Of a stretch of DNA of 31,586 nucleotides, positions 9,452-19,718 are shown in pieces. Below the pieces are notes generated by a model. That model worked only from the letters and a program-made list of their open reading frames with translations, did not search any database and was not told where the DNA came from. This stretch comes from Podila epigama (taxonomy: Eukaryota > Mortierellomycota > Mortierellomycetes > Mortierellales > Mortierellaceae), in assembly GCA_015679605.1 (NCBI GenBank), contig JAAAVE010000125.1, forward strand, positions 1 to 31,586, written 5' to 3'. Positions within the stretch are counted from its first letter, which is position 1. Each line of letters opens with the position of its first letter. The translations under genes were made by a program, and so were the position numbers.

Positions 9452-12381
9452 TTAAAAGTCTGGAAAGAGATCTCTATAATCTGTGCAAATGTCCTCGTCT
9501 GGTGTCATGTTATCATTCTTGGCCGAAAGCGATGGGCTTGTCCCTGCAGACAAGCTGGTTTCCGTCGGACTGTCGTTCGAAGACATGGATGTCGACGATT
9601 GCGATCCAGCTAGTTTGTCATTATTCTTGTCATTGCCGTCCTTCTTGGTAGTCTCTTGCTCCTCTGTCTCATCTTCCTCAGGATAAAATCCAAAGCCTAC
9701 AACGGAAAGAAAAGAAGAGGAATAAACATTGAAAAGCATTAGATTACCATGTAGCTATCACAGTTTAAAAGCAAGGAAACAAAAAAATAAAAAGCACAGG
9801 ACACTTACAGCTGGCATCACCATCCCACTTGACATCTGGCACGAATGGTGCTGCAATCTCCCTTCGGAGCACCATGGACCAATCCACACCCTCGAACCAA
9901 GCATGGTTCCGAATATCATGGCATCCATCACGCAAATTACCATAGCGCTTGGTCAGATCCGAGACCAAAAGCCGCTTCAACAGATCCTTGGCGAGTCCAT
10001 CGAAATACTTTGGGTACCGCATCTCGCCATCCACAATCTTTTGACACATCTTGAAGAGGTCATCGTCATAAAACGGTGGGTAACCTGCCAGCATCTCAAA
10101 GATAAAGATGCCAAACGACCACCAGTCCGCAGCCTTGCCATACCCCTTGGACGTTATGACCTCTGGTGCCAAGTAATCAGGTGTGCCACAGAATGTCCAT
10201 GCAGTCTCATCGTCCGCCAAATGCTTTGCAAACCCAAAGTCCGTGATCTTGATATTGCCCTGTGCATCGATCAATATGTTTTCGGGCTTGAGATCCCTGT
10301 AGATAATGTCATTCCCATGCAGATACTCTAGTGCAAGCAACACCTGGCACGCGTAAAACTTGGCCACAGAGTTTGAGAAACGCTACAAAAAAGTTCAAGT
10401 TGGAAACTGAGTTGTCAGAAACGTGATACTTCTACTATCCAACGCAGCCCCTTTTTCACAGACACACATACACATACAGAGCTAACAAAAAAAAAAAAAA
10501 GCGAAACCTCACCTGCATGCGCCGCAACACGCTAAAAAGTTCACCACCAACGACATAGTCCATCACGATATAGAGACTGGAGGGGTCTTGGAAGGTCCCC
10601 CATGTCTTGACCAGGAAAGGATGTCGGATTTGTTCCAGGATCCTCTTTTCCTCATTCACATGCTCGACCTGGTTCGACTGTACAATCTGTTTCTTCTTGA
10701 GCACCTTGAGCGCATAAAACCGTGAATTATACACAGACTGGACAAGGTGCACTCGTCCACAAGACCCAGTGCCAATCGTCCTATTCATAGTGAAATCCGA
10801 AAGTTGGAAGGGTCGCGGCTTGACTGCAATGAGCTCCTGTGTCTGGAAATTAAAATGCTTTTGCTCAAATTGGAATGGTTGTGGTGAGTTGATCCGACCA
10901 GTGTGGTGGGATAGATGGTGTTGTTGTTGATAAGGTCGAGAGCCATTATTCATCGGACCAGTATGTACATTCAACCCCTTGCCATAGTGCGAAGAATGTG
11001 GATAGGGCTGCGATGGCGGATGGTACTGGTATTGATTCTGGCTCTGATACTGTTTTGGCTGGTACTGATGTGAATACGACTCGTGGCCATGACCATTGTA
11101 GGACTGGTGGTGATGGCCTAAAGGCTGTTGATACGGCACATTGGCCTGCTGGTAAGGCGATTGTCCCTGGAAGTGATGCTCCTCTGTCCGGTGTCCCTGC
11201 TGTGCAAAGAAGGGTGAGTGTTGATGCTGTTGGTGTTGTTGCTCAAACGGATAGGTCTCCTTCAAAAACATGGTATTGGTTGAATGCCCTGGCAGTTGTT
11301 GTTGTTGTTGTGGATGCTGACGTTTATCCCATCGATGTGTGTCTATGGATGGATCATGGCCCACATCAGCCCTTTGGAAGGTGGGGTTACCCACTGGTGA
11401 GGGTAACGGCGACGACGCTCGCGACCTTTTCGTCTCTACTGCTGTCATGGGCTGTCCATCAGCAGTGTATCCATGAAATGTTTGTTGTTGTTCAGTATCA
11501 TATAGATGTTGATGATGATAAGCTGTCCTTTGTGGCTCTACTGTCAGCGAACCATTACTGCTGTTGCTTGTGCTTCCTGAAAGGTCCAAGGACTCGTTTG
11601 GACTGTCGTACCGTACTGGATATGGTGTAAGGGGTGATTCTCTTGTCAGAGGCCCATGGACCTGGATTGTTGTTGTAGTAGTAGTGGTGGTAGTATTGGA
11701 TTGTGATTTCGAGGGTGAAGAGATGTAGAGTGGACTTGGCTGGGTGATGGTTGCGCTACCTTGGGATCGGTGCTGTTGGTGCTGCTGGTGAAGCTTCGTC
11801 TCGGAGGCAGAGGTGCGGAGCACATGCTTTTGTGCCCTCGACCCTTGGCCAGGCATAGAATGCAAGGTATGGCTGTTGTGATCGTGATTGTGTTTGCTGC
11901 TATAACTGTTGCCGTGATGGTGGAATCGGGACTCGTCTGCGGACCTGACACGGCTTCTCTCTCCAAAGGAGGAGGCACCAAGCAGGGCCGCCTGCAGACG
12001 TGCAGCTCCGTCAGAAGGATCGGCCGAGAGTGTGCCAGGTGCATGTTTATTTCCTTGGTGATACATTTGCTGTTGCTGCTGCTGAAACGACATTGCTCCG
12101 GAGGGTAATGCAGAAGGCGGAGCCGAGGAGGCCGTGTTTTGGTTTGGAATGTCGCGGATGAACAGAGATGGTGGTGGGGGGAAGGACGAGAGCATGTTTT
12201 GGTAATGGTTCTCCTTGCGAGGATAGGGTGAGGTGGGTCGTGATGTCGAGAGTTTGCGGGCCGAAGCCGTCTTTGGCCAGGATGGCGACTGCTGTTGCTT
12301 TATACCAGTGGGAGACGATGCACCACTAATAGCCCCTGCCTTTGGCTGGGTCTGGTTTCCTTGAGGTGGTAGTGTGTTCAT
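9452..12381 (-). CDS. cAMP-dependent protein kinase catalytic subunit (PKA/Tpk), long N-terminal extension
   Basis: AGC-family Ser/Thr kinase, the effector of cAMP signalling in fungi (growth, stress, nutrient response), held inactive by the regulatory subunit. 895 aa in three exons: 12381-10513, 10382-9809, 9696-9452. Introns 10512-10383 (phase 0) and 9808-9697 (phase 1) are GT-AG. Residues 1 to ~522 are low-complexity Gln/His/Ser/Pro. The kinase starts at RPFQLSDF (523-530): G-loop GTGSCG (537-542), ATP lysine K559 (ALKVLK), YRDLKPEN (catalytic D653), DFG (671-673), activation-loop T686 in TAWTFCGTPDYLAPE. The C-tail ends YRDLFPDF, matching the hydrophobic F-x-x-F end of yeast Tpk proteins, but an acidic/Ser/Thr-rich insertion of about 60 residues precedes it. 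The C-tail and CGTPDYLAPE favour PKA over other AGC kinases. Upstream in-frame TAA near 12435 supports ATG 12381. Confidence 0.95.
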
Positions 12382-13928
12382 GTCTGCAGTGGGTATCCCA
12401 GAATTCGAGTGATTGGACTTGGTTTGAGCGTGACTTTAGGATGGACTCGAATGTGACTCTCTGAATGCTGTCCACGGGATAGGAATCAGGAGGGGGAATA
12501 ATGACTTTACAGTGCGTTTCTCTCTGCGAGGGTGCAAGTTATGGTATAGGTAATCCAGAGGGTGATGATGACTAGATTGATGCTATGGAAAATAGAGGCG
12601 ATAACCAAATGCCATATATCCAGTGGGTGGCGAGGTGGAGGAAAGAGAGAAGGAAAGAGAAATAGGAAGAGAGAGGATGAACAAGGATAAGGTGAAGAAG
12701 GGGGAAAAGAGAAAAGAAAGAAACGAAAGAAGGAAAAAGGATAATCGTTAGATAGAGTCAGGTTTGAACGGTGCTGGAAACGAGTAATGCCTTTATGCTC
12801 TTTGCCAAAAGGTCAATATGCCAAATGGGTCAATTGTGACAATGTGCCAAGAGAAGAAAGGAATGCACAATTGAACGTGCTCTTTTGAGCATTTGTATTC
12901 AAGTAAAAGTGGAATCGAGCCCTTGATGGGTCAATATGACTGCAACAGTGGAGGGTGGAAAGTGAAGCATGGAGCATGGAGCATGGAGCAGGAGGATAGA
13001 GTGAGCAGTTGCGAGGGTGACGGAGGTGTGTAATAACAGCATTGCATGTCAACGTTGTTTGAGTGTCGCCTAGCTTTGAGTAGCAGACAGCAGCTCATTC
13101 TAGAAAATGCAAGAGTTGAAATGGAGAGACGTTGGCGAAAAGAGCTATGCAGTTGAGAGAAGGAGGTAGGATTTTTTTTCGGTGTATGGTTGGTGTGTAT
13201 GACTTTGCGTGGTTCCTTCAAACGAGAGTGCGAAGGGCGAGTGTGTGCGTAAGTATGCTTGTGAATGTGTTCATGAGAAAGAGTGAGGCCAGAAATGTCT
13301 GTCATGAGAAAGAAAAGCTGGCAAAAAGGAGGAACGGGATTGTGCATGGATAAGGTGGATGGGATGTCTGTGGGGGGGATGGGCCGTGCGCAGAGGAGAT
13401 ACTAAAAAGTGAATGAATTGAGCGCATACATTTTTGCTGAATAGTCAGTCCAATGTAAGTGGTTGAAGTCGATGAGAGATGATGAGAAGGATGGTCAAGG
13501 GTGGAAGAAAGAAGATAAAGTGGAAACAAAAAATGATGAATGGATAAGTGAAATAGAAAGAAAAGAAAAAGAAAAAGAAGGTATGCTAGAGAGTGAAGAG
13601 AAGAGGAGAAGAGGTAGTTGTTTGAGAGAGAAGAAAGGATGACACAAATCGTGGTTGCAAACTTGCATGGGGTAGGTCGAGATGGGGAGTTTTGAGTACA
13701 GTACCTTGAGTTCTTTCAAAGTGCTTGAGTGCTTGAGTGCTTGTGTGCTGGTGTATTTGTGTAGTATTTGTGTGTTTGTGTGTTTGTCTGTTTTTGTGTG
13801 TCCGTGAGTGAGGTCAAGGAGGTAAGCAAGGAACAGATGCACAGGAGGAGGAGACAGAGAGTGAAAGACAGAGAAAGAGAGAGACAAGGAAGAAGGAGAG
13901 GGGGGGGAGCAAAAAAGTTCAGGGATGC

Positions 13929-14000
13929 ACCACCACCACTATTACTACTACCACTACCAGCACCACTACCATCATCACCAACAACAACAATAACAATGAC
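13929..14000 (+). repeat. Degenerate ACC/ACA/ACT trinucleotide block
   Basis: About 70 bp made of CAC, ACC, ACT and AAC triplets with occasional single changes (accaccaccactattactac and onward, ending in aacaacaacaataac). It follows a purine-rich run with an 8-G tract. Probably a decayed microsatellite in the PKA/dehydrogenase promoter region; not coding as far as I can judge. Confidence 0.7.
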
Positions 14001-15491
14001 AAAAGCATGAACCAACAGACAGACACACGATAGAAACGCGAAAACAAATACCCATCAGTCCATAAGGAATATCTTACAGTAGAAGCACAATGAGCATTGT
14101 ATTTTACCTGCAATGTGATCAAGAACTATCGAATGAAGGAGTAAGCTGAATGGATAAATAGAATAAAGATGGGGGTTTATGGATGTGCATCAAGAAGAAA
14201 AGAAAAAAGAAAAAAAAAGATTTGAATGTTATGAGGAGTCGCACTCTGTTACAGGGGACCAAAAGACTTTGAGGATCAAAAGAGTTAGGGCCTAGGGCCT
14301 AGGGGACTGGGACGCGACTTGATGAAGAGAGCCATTGATTGGCTAGTGTCGCTCTGTGAGATGAAGCTGTACAGAATTTGCAGTTGGAGCAAACAAGGGT
14401 TTTCTCAAAACTATCATTTCATTTCATTTCATCTTCACGCCTTTCATATTCACCCTCATTCACGTCCCCCAAACAAGCAACACGAGTTCTCCTTCGCGCT
14501 CTCTCCTGGTCCCCATTCATGGATCTGCTACGAATCGCTTTTTTCCGTGGTTACTTTGGTTCCTTGGTCCCTTGGGTCCATGGATTTTTGGAAAGAAGCG
14601 AGTCGGAAAAAAAAAGCAGTACGTACCTTCATCCTTCATCTTACTGACATACAATTATGTCTCTGCCGTTCAATACTCTTGTATCATTTGTATCATTGCA
14701 TACCTTTATCTCATTTGTCTCTCTTTTCTGATACGCATAAGCAATCACTCTCGGTGTAATAGAATAATCTTTTGTTCATACAACAAACAGCCTCCATTTC
14801 TTTTCTTTTTTTTTCTACTTGCTTCCTCATTGCTTTATCTCTTTCGCTCATTTCACTCACTAACAAGAAACCAGGCGCCGCTTTTTTGGAGCCTTAAAAA
14901 AGGAGGGAGAAGGGGACAAGAAAGAAAATGAAGTCAAACACGGAAGGGTCTACAAAAAGGGCGACTTGACGGAGACAATGCAAAAGACGAAGGGCCAGGA
15001 CAACCGGCATCGAATTTCCTCTTTCATAACCACATCGTCATTGTGCTGGTCTGCTGGCTGACCAACTGGATGAGGGACTAAGGGCAAGGACAAAGGAGCA
15101 ACATCAGAAACACCAGCAGCAGCACCAGCAGCAGCACCAGGAGTTACAACACGCAGGCAAGATACAGACCAAGACAAAGGTTGAACTCGAACCTGCATCC
15201 AATGCGACAGATGTGCTTCATCGTTGCATTACTTGGATGCTGTCTACCAGGGTTCATGCTCCAGAACTGATGCTAAAGTCGTTATCAAGCCATGCAGTGA
15301 GCTATGTATTGAATGTGTGCACGCATGCATGCATGCATGCAAATCTGGTGTCTCTTGTTTTGACATTACCATGCTGTGCTTGTCCTATGCACCACGCTCT
15401 AGTCTGTTATTCTAACAGATTTCGACCTTCTTGTATCATCAAAAGAAAAAGTTGCATTCTGGGCAAAATGAAAGGAGAAAGGGCGGTACGG

Positions 15492-15514
15492 CTCGGTTCC
15501 ACTCGGTCGCTCGG
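15492..15514 (+). promoter_or_regulatory. Three CTCGG repeats upstream of the acyl-CoA dehydrogenase
   Basis: CTCGG occurs at 15492-15496, 15502-15506 and 15510-15514, about 120-140 bp before the ATG at 15633. In Aspergillus, the fatty-acid regulators FarA/FarB use a CCTCGG core. The flanking base here is G, A and G rather than C, so the match is to five of six bases. Regulation by a Far-like factor is inference. Confidence 0.3.
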
Positions 15515-15632
15515 ACATGTTCGCTCACCTTTTTTTTTTCGCTCATTCCATCGTCCCTCCATCTCTCATTCCCATTTGGACGTTCTCATTCTCACACACA
15601 CATATACAATACAAAAAAAACGAGCAAAAAAC

Positions 15633-18449
15633 ATGGTTTTTTCAACAGCCGACATTGGGTTCAAACAGGATGTGCCTCAGGTCCAGAATACTTTTCTTGA
15701 GGACCCTGTTATGGTCTCTGTCCTTGAACGTCTCTTGCCTAGCAAAGTATTACAAGAGATCACTCCGTAACGTCCTTGATTTTTTTTTTTTGTAGAGCCA
15801 AGATGTGAGCATGGTGTTGGCCCTTTTGAAATACGGAGGCGTTCTCTACTCTGTGGCCTAACTGGTTTTTTTTTTTTGGGTTCAAAATCTCTAGTGACCT
15901 GGTCCAGATCTGCGAGTGGGCCAACACAGGTTTGTTCACATTACGAGTTGTCAACGGAGGGGCCAAAGGGCTGTGGACCATTACCACTCACCAAAGAAAG
16001 TATTACCTTTGTACTCTTGAACAACTCTTTTGTATAGAGGGCGCCGCGTTGGTTGAGCGCATGGAGGCTGACCAACCGAGGCTCCGTCAATATGACCATT
16101 GGTGCAGGTAAATAAATGAGAGAGTCATAGCAACGTCAAACAGTGAGCGTAGTGACGCCTCTTACCTGACTTGACAAAAATCATCTTTCTCTACATTAAA
16201 AGACGCGTCGACGACCTTTTTGTAACCGAAGCATGGAAAAAGCAAAAAGAGATTGCTGCGAAGGAGGGAGTGGTCGCCATCGCTTACGAACGCAAATACG
16301 GCGAATTCTCGCGCATCTACCAAATGGCCAAACTCATGCTCTGGACGTCAGGCTCTGGTCTCTACAGCTGTCCGATTGCCATGACTGGTAAGAAGACCAT
16401 ACGTATTTGCTTTGAGGAGGCTACCATGTTTTTGATAACAACAATAATTAATGATAATTAAACGGCAATGAACGGTGTGGAAACCCCTTTCAACAAATTC
16501 GCAGATGGATGCGCCCGTGTCATCGAACTCCACGGCAACAAGAGATGAAGGATCAAGTGTACAGTCGCCTCACCAGGTAAAGACACTTATTTAATCTGCT
16601 TTGTGGAAAAAAAACAGCCGATGAAAGCTCATGTCCCTCATGCAAAATGTCTTTTCCACAGTCGCGATCCCACACACTTCATTACCAGTGGCCAGTGGAT
16701 GACAGAGCGACCCGGAGGTAGCGACGTTNNNNNNNNNNNNNNNNNNNNNNNNNNNNNNNNNNNNNNNNNNNNNNNNNNNNNNNNNNNNNNNNNNNNAGAC
16801 TCAGGCAGTATGGGACCCTAGCCTCCAAGCCTGGTCCATATCTGGCTTCAAAGTAAGTAGTACATTGTACAAGAAATACAAGCTACGGACCGAGCTGAAC
16901 CCATCTTTTCTTACATTTACATCCTTGATATATAAATAAAAATCACACTGACTCGTAGTGGTTTTCGAGCGCAACGGATGCTGACGTGACCATGCTTTTG
17001 GCCAGGACGCATGACCCGGCAGCGGCACCTGGCACCATGCGCCAAGGGAGCAAGGGTCTTTCCTTGTACTTGGCCAATGTCCGTGACGAGGAAGGCAAGT
17101 TGAACGGGATTCGCATTCATCGTTTGAAGGACAAGGTGGGCACCAAGGCCCTGCCCACGGCAGAGCTCGAGCTGGATAGAATGGTTGCTCAGCAGGTGGG
17201 CGACAAGTACCGTGGAGTGAAAAATATTTCAGCCATCCTGAACATTACGCGCGTGTATTGCGGTATGGGATGTACTGCTGCCATGCAACGCTTTGTTCTC
17301 GGAGCAAAGGACTATGCTCGTCGTCGCGAGGTGATTTTTTTTCTTTTCTTTCTTTCTTCGTGTTGTCATATATCTTGAGAGCATTTGGTTCCAAGAACGG
17401 TGGCACTCGGCAAACGACTGCTCAGGCGAGTGACTGACAGCTCCCCCTCCCCCTTGTATTTTCAAAATGTCGAGATAGGTCTTTGGTAATCTCTTGAAAG
17501 ACCAACCTCTGCATCTAGCAACCCTAGCCAATATGGAACTTCAATACCGTGCTTCAAGTCAGTTCACGTTCTTTTGCGCGGCCATGTTGGGTAGAATTGA
17601 GGTCTTGGACAACAATCTGCCTCAAGTAAAGGACCACGACATCCCTTTGCTTCGTCTCTTGACCCCGATTCTGAAAGTCTGGAGTGCAAAACATGCATTC
17701 GCCATGTCCCAAGAGGCCATGGAGGCATTCGGAGGACAAGGTTATATGGAAGAGACGGGACTCGGCCGTGCCATGCGTGACGTCCTTGTTAATACAATTT
17801 GGGAAGGCACGACCAACGTTCTCTCGCTGGACGTTCTCCGAGTCATGGCCGAGACTGGTGGAGATGCCTTGGATCTGTTTGTGAAGGTACAAGAAACACT
17901 GCTTCTTCGAGCGACGCACCTGTCTTTGTTCTCTTTCTGCCTAGTTCGAACAATACAATTAACTCATTCATACATACATAGACTGTGCGCGACATCATGG
18001 CCCCTCTCAAGAATCAGCCCCAATGGTCCAGCTCAGCCAAGAGCCTCAATACATGTCTCGACCTCATCTCGGGCCACTTTGGCAAGTATGCGACGATAGA
18101 GACTCGTGCACTCTTGGAGGCTTCAGCACGCGGGCTTACTTTTGCCATGGCCGATACACTTGCAGGAGCCCTTTTGTGTCAGCACGCCGCCTGGTCCGCC
18201 GTCAAGGCCCAGAGAGTAAATGATGCGAACAGCATCGTGGCTATTGAAGCTAATATCGATCAGATCTCGGCTCAGAGATGGTGTGAAGGTTTGGACCGCA
18301 AAGTTGCTTTCCAGATCGAAGCACTTGGCAACGAGCAAAAATATGAAGAAGACAAAATGATGTTGTTTGGTCTTGCGGATGCTCGTACGTTACATACTGC
18401 TCCAGCATCCTCGTTCATCTCGCCCGCTGGTATTCGCGCCAGTCTCTGA
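15633..18449 (+). CDS. ACAD11/AidB-like acyl-CoA dehydrogenase, nine exons, with gap and apparent frameshift
   Basis: FAD-dependent acyl-CoA dehydrogenase family protein, probably oxidising fatty or branched acyl-CoAs; exact substrate unknown. Exons: 15633-15766, 15895-15929, 16038-16107, 16203-16387, 16505-16576, 16662-16852 (containing the N gap), 16959-17330, 17479-17886, 17982-18449. All introns are GT-AG, 85-148 bp, with CTAAC/CTGAC branch-like sites. Motifs: YERKYGEFSRIYQ, SGQWMTERPGGSDV (flavin/substrate region), SGFKWFSSATDAD, and VLVNTIWEGTTNV, whose Glu matches the catalytic-base position of ACADs. The C-terminus is ...GIRASL, not a canonical peroxisomal signal. Oddities: a 35-nt microexon; one nucleotide missing around 16540-16542, giving a TGA at 16546; and a frame mismatch across the gap as drawn. 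Both defects lie within 260 bp, so assembly error is likelier than a true pseudogene. About 620 residues without the gap. Confidence 0.9.
16729..16796. other. Assembly gap (68 N)
   Basis: Sixty-eight unknown bases inside exon 6 of the acyl-CoA dehydrogenase, between the codons for PGGSDV and for TQAVWDPS. As drawn, the gap does not keep the reading frame (70 bases lie between the last upstream codon and the next in-frame codon), so its length is probably an estimate. By family comparison roughly 8-16 residues are missing; a small intron cannot be ruled out. Confidence 0.98.
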
Positions 18450-18486
18450 ATCATTTTCATTGAAAGGATTCGTCTGAGGATGTCTC

Positions 18487-18492
18487 AATAAA
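18487..18492 (+). terminator. Probable poly(A) signal of the acyl-CoA dehydrogenase gene
   Basis: AATAAA 38 bp past the TGA at 18447-18449, followed by a T-rich stretch (tatttttttctttcc). The whole 18450-18627 interval between this gene and the convergent NECAP gene is only 178 bp, so the two 3' UTRs may overlap. Confidence 0.5.
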
Positions 18493-18627
18493 AGTGATGA
18501 TCGCATCCTCTATTTTTTTCTTTCCTGTCGGTATGTTCTGTAAAAATGGATGTTTAATAAGATATGTATGACCCAGACTTGGGCTCATCGTCCAGGAGCC
18601 GAGTTGATGTCTAGTTATAGGACTCCT

Positions 18628-19718
18628 TTACTTGAGACGTCTTCCTGGAGGTGGTGGTGGTGGAAGCAATGCTGGCAAGACTATGGGGGATAAGGCGATG
18701 GAGTGTCAATAAAACAAATGTCCAAAATATCTGGTATTTCAGTGACGGATGACTCTTGCCTAATGGGGTTCAAAGTTGTCAAGATGAGGTGTGTTTCTTG
18801 TGTTACCTTCAGAGTCACCCTCAGCTACTGGCCTTGTAGGCCGGGTGCGTCGCTGTGTGGAGCTACCGGCGATGGACAAGTTCAATGTTTGACCTTCCTT
18901 TAGTGAAAAGTCCAGCTTTGGTTGTTGTGCGCCAGCCTTCCTTTGTTCTGCTGCTCGCTCTGCGGCAATGTGTCTATAGATGAAGAGTCGATATTTTTTG
19001 TTGGTCCAGTGTTGAGGAACATTTCTTCCAAACAAAAACAAAAAAAAGTACAATACAGGTACCATAAGCATATCACTTACTTGAAGTGATCTTGCAGAGC
19101 CACGTTAAAGTCAAAGGCATGACTCCTGTCAAGAAAGCCAAGACCAAGAAAAGCATGACGACCTGGGGAGAAGAAGGATTCACCGAGTCAATTAAACAAT
19201 GGTGCCAAGCTAAGCAAGTTTTCGTTCATTCCCCGTCCAATCTGCCCTTGTTTTTGTTACCTTGGTCCTCAATCCTGACAACAAAGTAACGACTCGAATC
19301 CTTGACAGCCTCGACACAACCCTTGTTTTCCTCGTATGGGCACACTGCAAACAATTCGCCGGTCTTGCCATCCTCAAGTCGAATGAAGCATTTTTTTCCT
19401 TGAGCAATGATACGCAGACGTCCCCTCCATAGCGGCTCCTCAACGTTTCCCCAATCTGCTGCCCTGTGACCCCTGCTGGAACTCAATGGCGGGATTTTGT
19501 ACACTAAAGAATACAAAGGGAAAACACGATAGACCGTCAGTATTCTTGGACTAGAAGAAAAAAAAATAGCGCGTTTGTTGTACAAGTGATGTTGTTGGTA
19601 GTCCCTGAGTCAATTATTTTTCAAGACAATTGAGTAAAGTTAATAAAGAAAATGAAGTACCATAGCATTCTCTGATGACAAGTAGAACGGATTCGTAATC
19701 CTGGTCTTCTGATGACAT
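18628..19718 (-). CDS. NECAP-like adaptin-ear-binding coat-associated protein (PHear domain), five exons
   Basis: Endocytic accessory protein; NECAPs bind the AP-2 clathrin adaptor and help regulate coat assembly at the plasma membrane. 200 aa. Exons: 19718-19661, 19503-19261, 19162-19081, 18973-18807, 18680-18628; introns 98-157 bp, all GT-AG, phases kept (1,1,2,1). Visible family blocks: [19 protein letters not shown] start, VYKIPPL...[33 protein letters not shown] equivalent [58 protein letters not shown], and a C-terminal [11 protein letters not shown]. It is shorter than animal NECAPs (about 260-275 aa) and ends right after the proline-rich motif, so the C-terminal WVQF-type ear-binding peptide is absent. 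The start ATG gives the expected short N-terminus. Confidence 0.93.

Larger units (their letters stand above)
12382..15632. other. 3.25 kb divergent promoter region (PKA left, acyl-CoA dehydrogenase right)
   Basis: No well-supported gene. To about 14200 the plus strand is purine-rich (pyrimidine-rich sense strand for PKA); from about 14400 it becomes pyrimidine-rich (sense strand of the dehydrogenase). Notable items: GGTCAAT at 12811-12817, 12828-12834 and 12929-12935; GCATGGA x3 at 12967-12987; GT-rich repeats at 13725-13800; a degenerate ACC/ACA trinucleotide block at about 13929-14000; AGGGCCT doublet near 14287-14301; ATTTC x3 near 14416-14430; an alternating purine/pyrimidine run at 15313-15341; and CTCGG x3 at 15492-15514. 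The frame of the dehydrogenase start is open upstream to 15030 (see findings). Confidence 0.6.

Noticed and set aside
13495-14015. Minus-strand readings with Gly/Ser and Phe/Ser runs
   Set aside because: Explained by microsatellite-like ACC/ACA blocks and purine-rich tracts in the PKA promoter region.
14287-14304. TTAGGG-like sequence (possible interstitial telomere repeat)
   Set aside because: Only one TTAGGG; the rest is an AGGGCCT doublet, too short to be telomeric.
14319-14931. Three overlapping plus-strand readings of 89-146 codons
   Set aside because: They use different frames over pyrimidine-rich promoter DNA and none shows a recognisable motif or splice continuity.
18447-18449. Peroxisomal PTS1 at the end of the dehydrogenase
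   Set aside because: The C-terminus is ASL; PTS1 normally needs a basic residue in the middle position, so I do not claim it.
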